Origin: Flavobacterium alkalisoli | Lineage (GTDB): Bacteria; Bacteroidota; Bacteroidia; Flavobacteriales; Flavobacteriaceae | DNA length: 64,000 nucleotides | Assembly (NCBI RefSeq): GCF_008000935.1 | Contig: NZ_CP042831.1 | Span: 1,860,001-1,924,000 of the forward strand | Direction: 5' to 3' | Shown here: piece by piece, positions 63,172 to 64,000 of the stretch | Numbering within the stretch: the first letter of the stretch is position 1 | Layout of the letters: each line of letters opens with the position of its first letter | Program-made: the position numbers and the translations under genes | The notes under the pieces: generated by a model | Told to the model about the DNA's origin: nothing | The model's database searches: none | What the model saw: the letters and a program-made list of their open reading frames with translations, nothing else

Positions 63172-63621
63172 ATGAGACATTTATTAATTACTCTTGTGGT
63201 TGCCGTATCATTCAGCAGCTATTCACAAACTAAAAAGACGAAAATTATGAAGTTAAACGCAGGGATTATTACAGAAAAACTGAGTGAAACCAAAAAGTTT
63301 TATACTGAGAATTTAAATTTTGGGGTAACATTTGAAAATGATTTTTTTATTTTACTGCATACACCGGGGCATGAGTCAGAAATTAGTTTTTTACTTCCGG
63401 AGCATCCCTCTCAACAACCTTTATTTCAACAACCTTTTAAAGGTGAAGGTGTTTATATTACACTAGAAGTGGAGGATGTTGATAAGGTTTATGAAGAAAT
63501 AAAAAACAAAGGCATTCCAATTAAAATTGAATTGAGAGATGAGCCTTGGGGAGACAGGCATTTTGCTATTATTGATCCCAATGGTGTAGGTATAGATATT
63601 GTGAAATATACTGCGAAATAA
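63172..63621 (+). CDS. Exported glyoxalase/VOC-fold protein
   Basis: 149 residues. A signal peptide (MRHLLITLVVAVSFSSYSQ) is followed by one VOC unit (LNAGIITEKLSETKKFYTEN, YITLEVEDVDKVYEEIKNKG, DRHFAIIDPNGVGIDIVKY). VOC proteins include glyoxalases, dioxygenases and resistance proteins; a single unit usually dimerises. The ATG at 63247 would give a cytoplasmic form without signal; the clear hydrophobic leader favours the longer start. Confidence 0.8.
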   Translation: MRHLLITLVVAVSFSSYSQTKKTKIMKLNAGIITEKLSETKKFYTENLNFGVTFENDFFILLHTPGHESEISFLLPEHPSQQPLFQQPFKGEGVYITLEVEDVDKVYEEIKNKGIPIKIELRDEPWGDRHFAIIDPNGVGIDIVKYTAK

Positions 63622-63660
63622 TCAAAAAACCCCATCTTTACAGATGGGGTTTTTTGATTG
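63620..63660. terminator. Bidirectional terminator between convergent genes
   Basis: aatcaaaaaaccccatct / gatggggttttttgatt, almost uninterrupted palindrome with a five-base loop. Confidence 0.85.
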
Positions 63661-63696
63661 ATGACTGAACCTTAGTATGAGTTTATATGTGGGGTA

Positions 63697-64000
63697 TTAA
63701 AGATTGTCTACTATATCTAAGAATTTAAGCCCGAACATTATACCGTCAGTTGCAAAGCCTCCCTGATAGGCCCTTACGTAATCTACCCTGAATACCCTGA
63801 ATTTACCAAAACCAATATTGTCAAATCCGGCGGTAAATTCATGATAGGGTTTGTAATCCGGCGTAGCGATGCCGTGATAGCCTACTACAAGATTCCATTG
63901 TAATTTATTAAGTAAAGGAACTTTGTTCATTATAAAGCCTTTAAAGTTGTGTTCTGCATGCGACTCAAAATAAGAATCGTTAGTGCTGTGAGAGTAATAA
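63697..64000 (-). CDS. C-terminal end of a DUF5686-type outer-membrane protein (partial)
   Basis: The gene continues past the right edge. The visible end reads SHAEHNFKGFIMNKVPLLNK, LVVGYHG, FTAGFDNIGFGKFRVFRVDY and FGLKFLD, the last beta strands of the DUF5686 family of large Bacteroidetes outer-membrane proteins (carboxypeptidase-regulatory plug plus barrel). The internal ATG at 63930 is not the true start, since the frame is open to the window edge. Confidence 0.75.
   Translation of the reverse strand, partial: YYSHSTNDSYFESHAEHNFKGFIMNKVPLLNKLQWNLVVGYHGIATPDYKPYHEFTAGFDNIGFGKFRVFRVDYVRAYQGGFATDGIMFGLKFLDIVDNL

Overview
The window is AT-rich DNA from a member of the Bacteroidetes, most likely a Flavobacterium-like species. 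The evidence is a secreted adhesin with a type IX secretion C-terminal domain (53683-56736), DUF4290 and DUF493 housekeeping genes, a DUF5686-type outer-membrane protein at the right edge, and promoters of the flavobacterial TTG/TTTG-N17-23-TAnnTTTG kind.

About 53 kb is occupied by two related integrated elements in tandem. Element A runs from left of the window to about 26388. Element B runs from about 26374 to 53297. A 15-bp core (tcccgtcttcgctac) occurs at both the A/B junction and the right end of B. At the junction it is part of a 42-nt tRNA 3'-half (anticodon CAT), so both elements appear to have inserted into the 3' end of one tRNA gene that lies left of the window. Each element has the same plan: integrase next to the left attachment site, a long leftward late operon, a cargo segment, a leftward early/replication operon, a rightward repressor, and right-arm cargo.

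The late operons (A: 15558 to 2208; B: 41772 to 28225) are collinear over about 20 genes. Neither has a recognisable terminase, portal, HK97 capsid, tail tube, tape measure or baseplate. They encode small beta-rich proteins (including a 190-aa capsid candidate followed in both elements by the same terminator), many one- or two-span membrane proteins, a transglutaminase-like protein with a C-H-D triad, annexin-like repeat proteins, an LEA14/WHy-like protein, an RGIRNNNP lytic protein, an M23 peptidase, a lipoprotein with a C-terminal membrane helix that looks like a unimolecular spanin, a receptor-binding spike candidate, and an ArdC metallopeptidase joined to a RecA-like ATPase. This reads as a tailless, membrane-containing phage lineage, and I could not place it in a described family.

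The early modules differ. A has a 563-aa winged-helix initiator candidate and a plain HTH repressor. B has a 956-aa zinc-finger/TOPRIM/SF3 primase-helicase and a LexA-like repressor. Cargo also differs. A carries a HEPN / unknown / SecB-like operon resembling a toxin-antitoxin-chaperone system, two paralogous 400-aa lipoproteins, and a right-arm cluster of small membrane and proline-rich proteins. B carries a membrane protein, a lipoprotein with a bacteriocin-like tail, an outer-membrane beta-barrel, and a structured candidate non-coding RNA with its own promoter and terminator.

From 53298 onward the sequence is chromosomal: tRNA terminator, T9SS adhesin, small membrane proteins, pfkB, DUF493, DUF4290, murA (with Asp in place of the fosfomycin-target Cys), an AraC-type regulator, a secreted glyoxalase-fold protein and the end of a DUF5686 gene.
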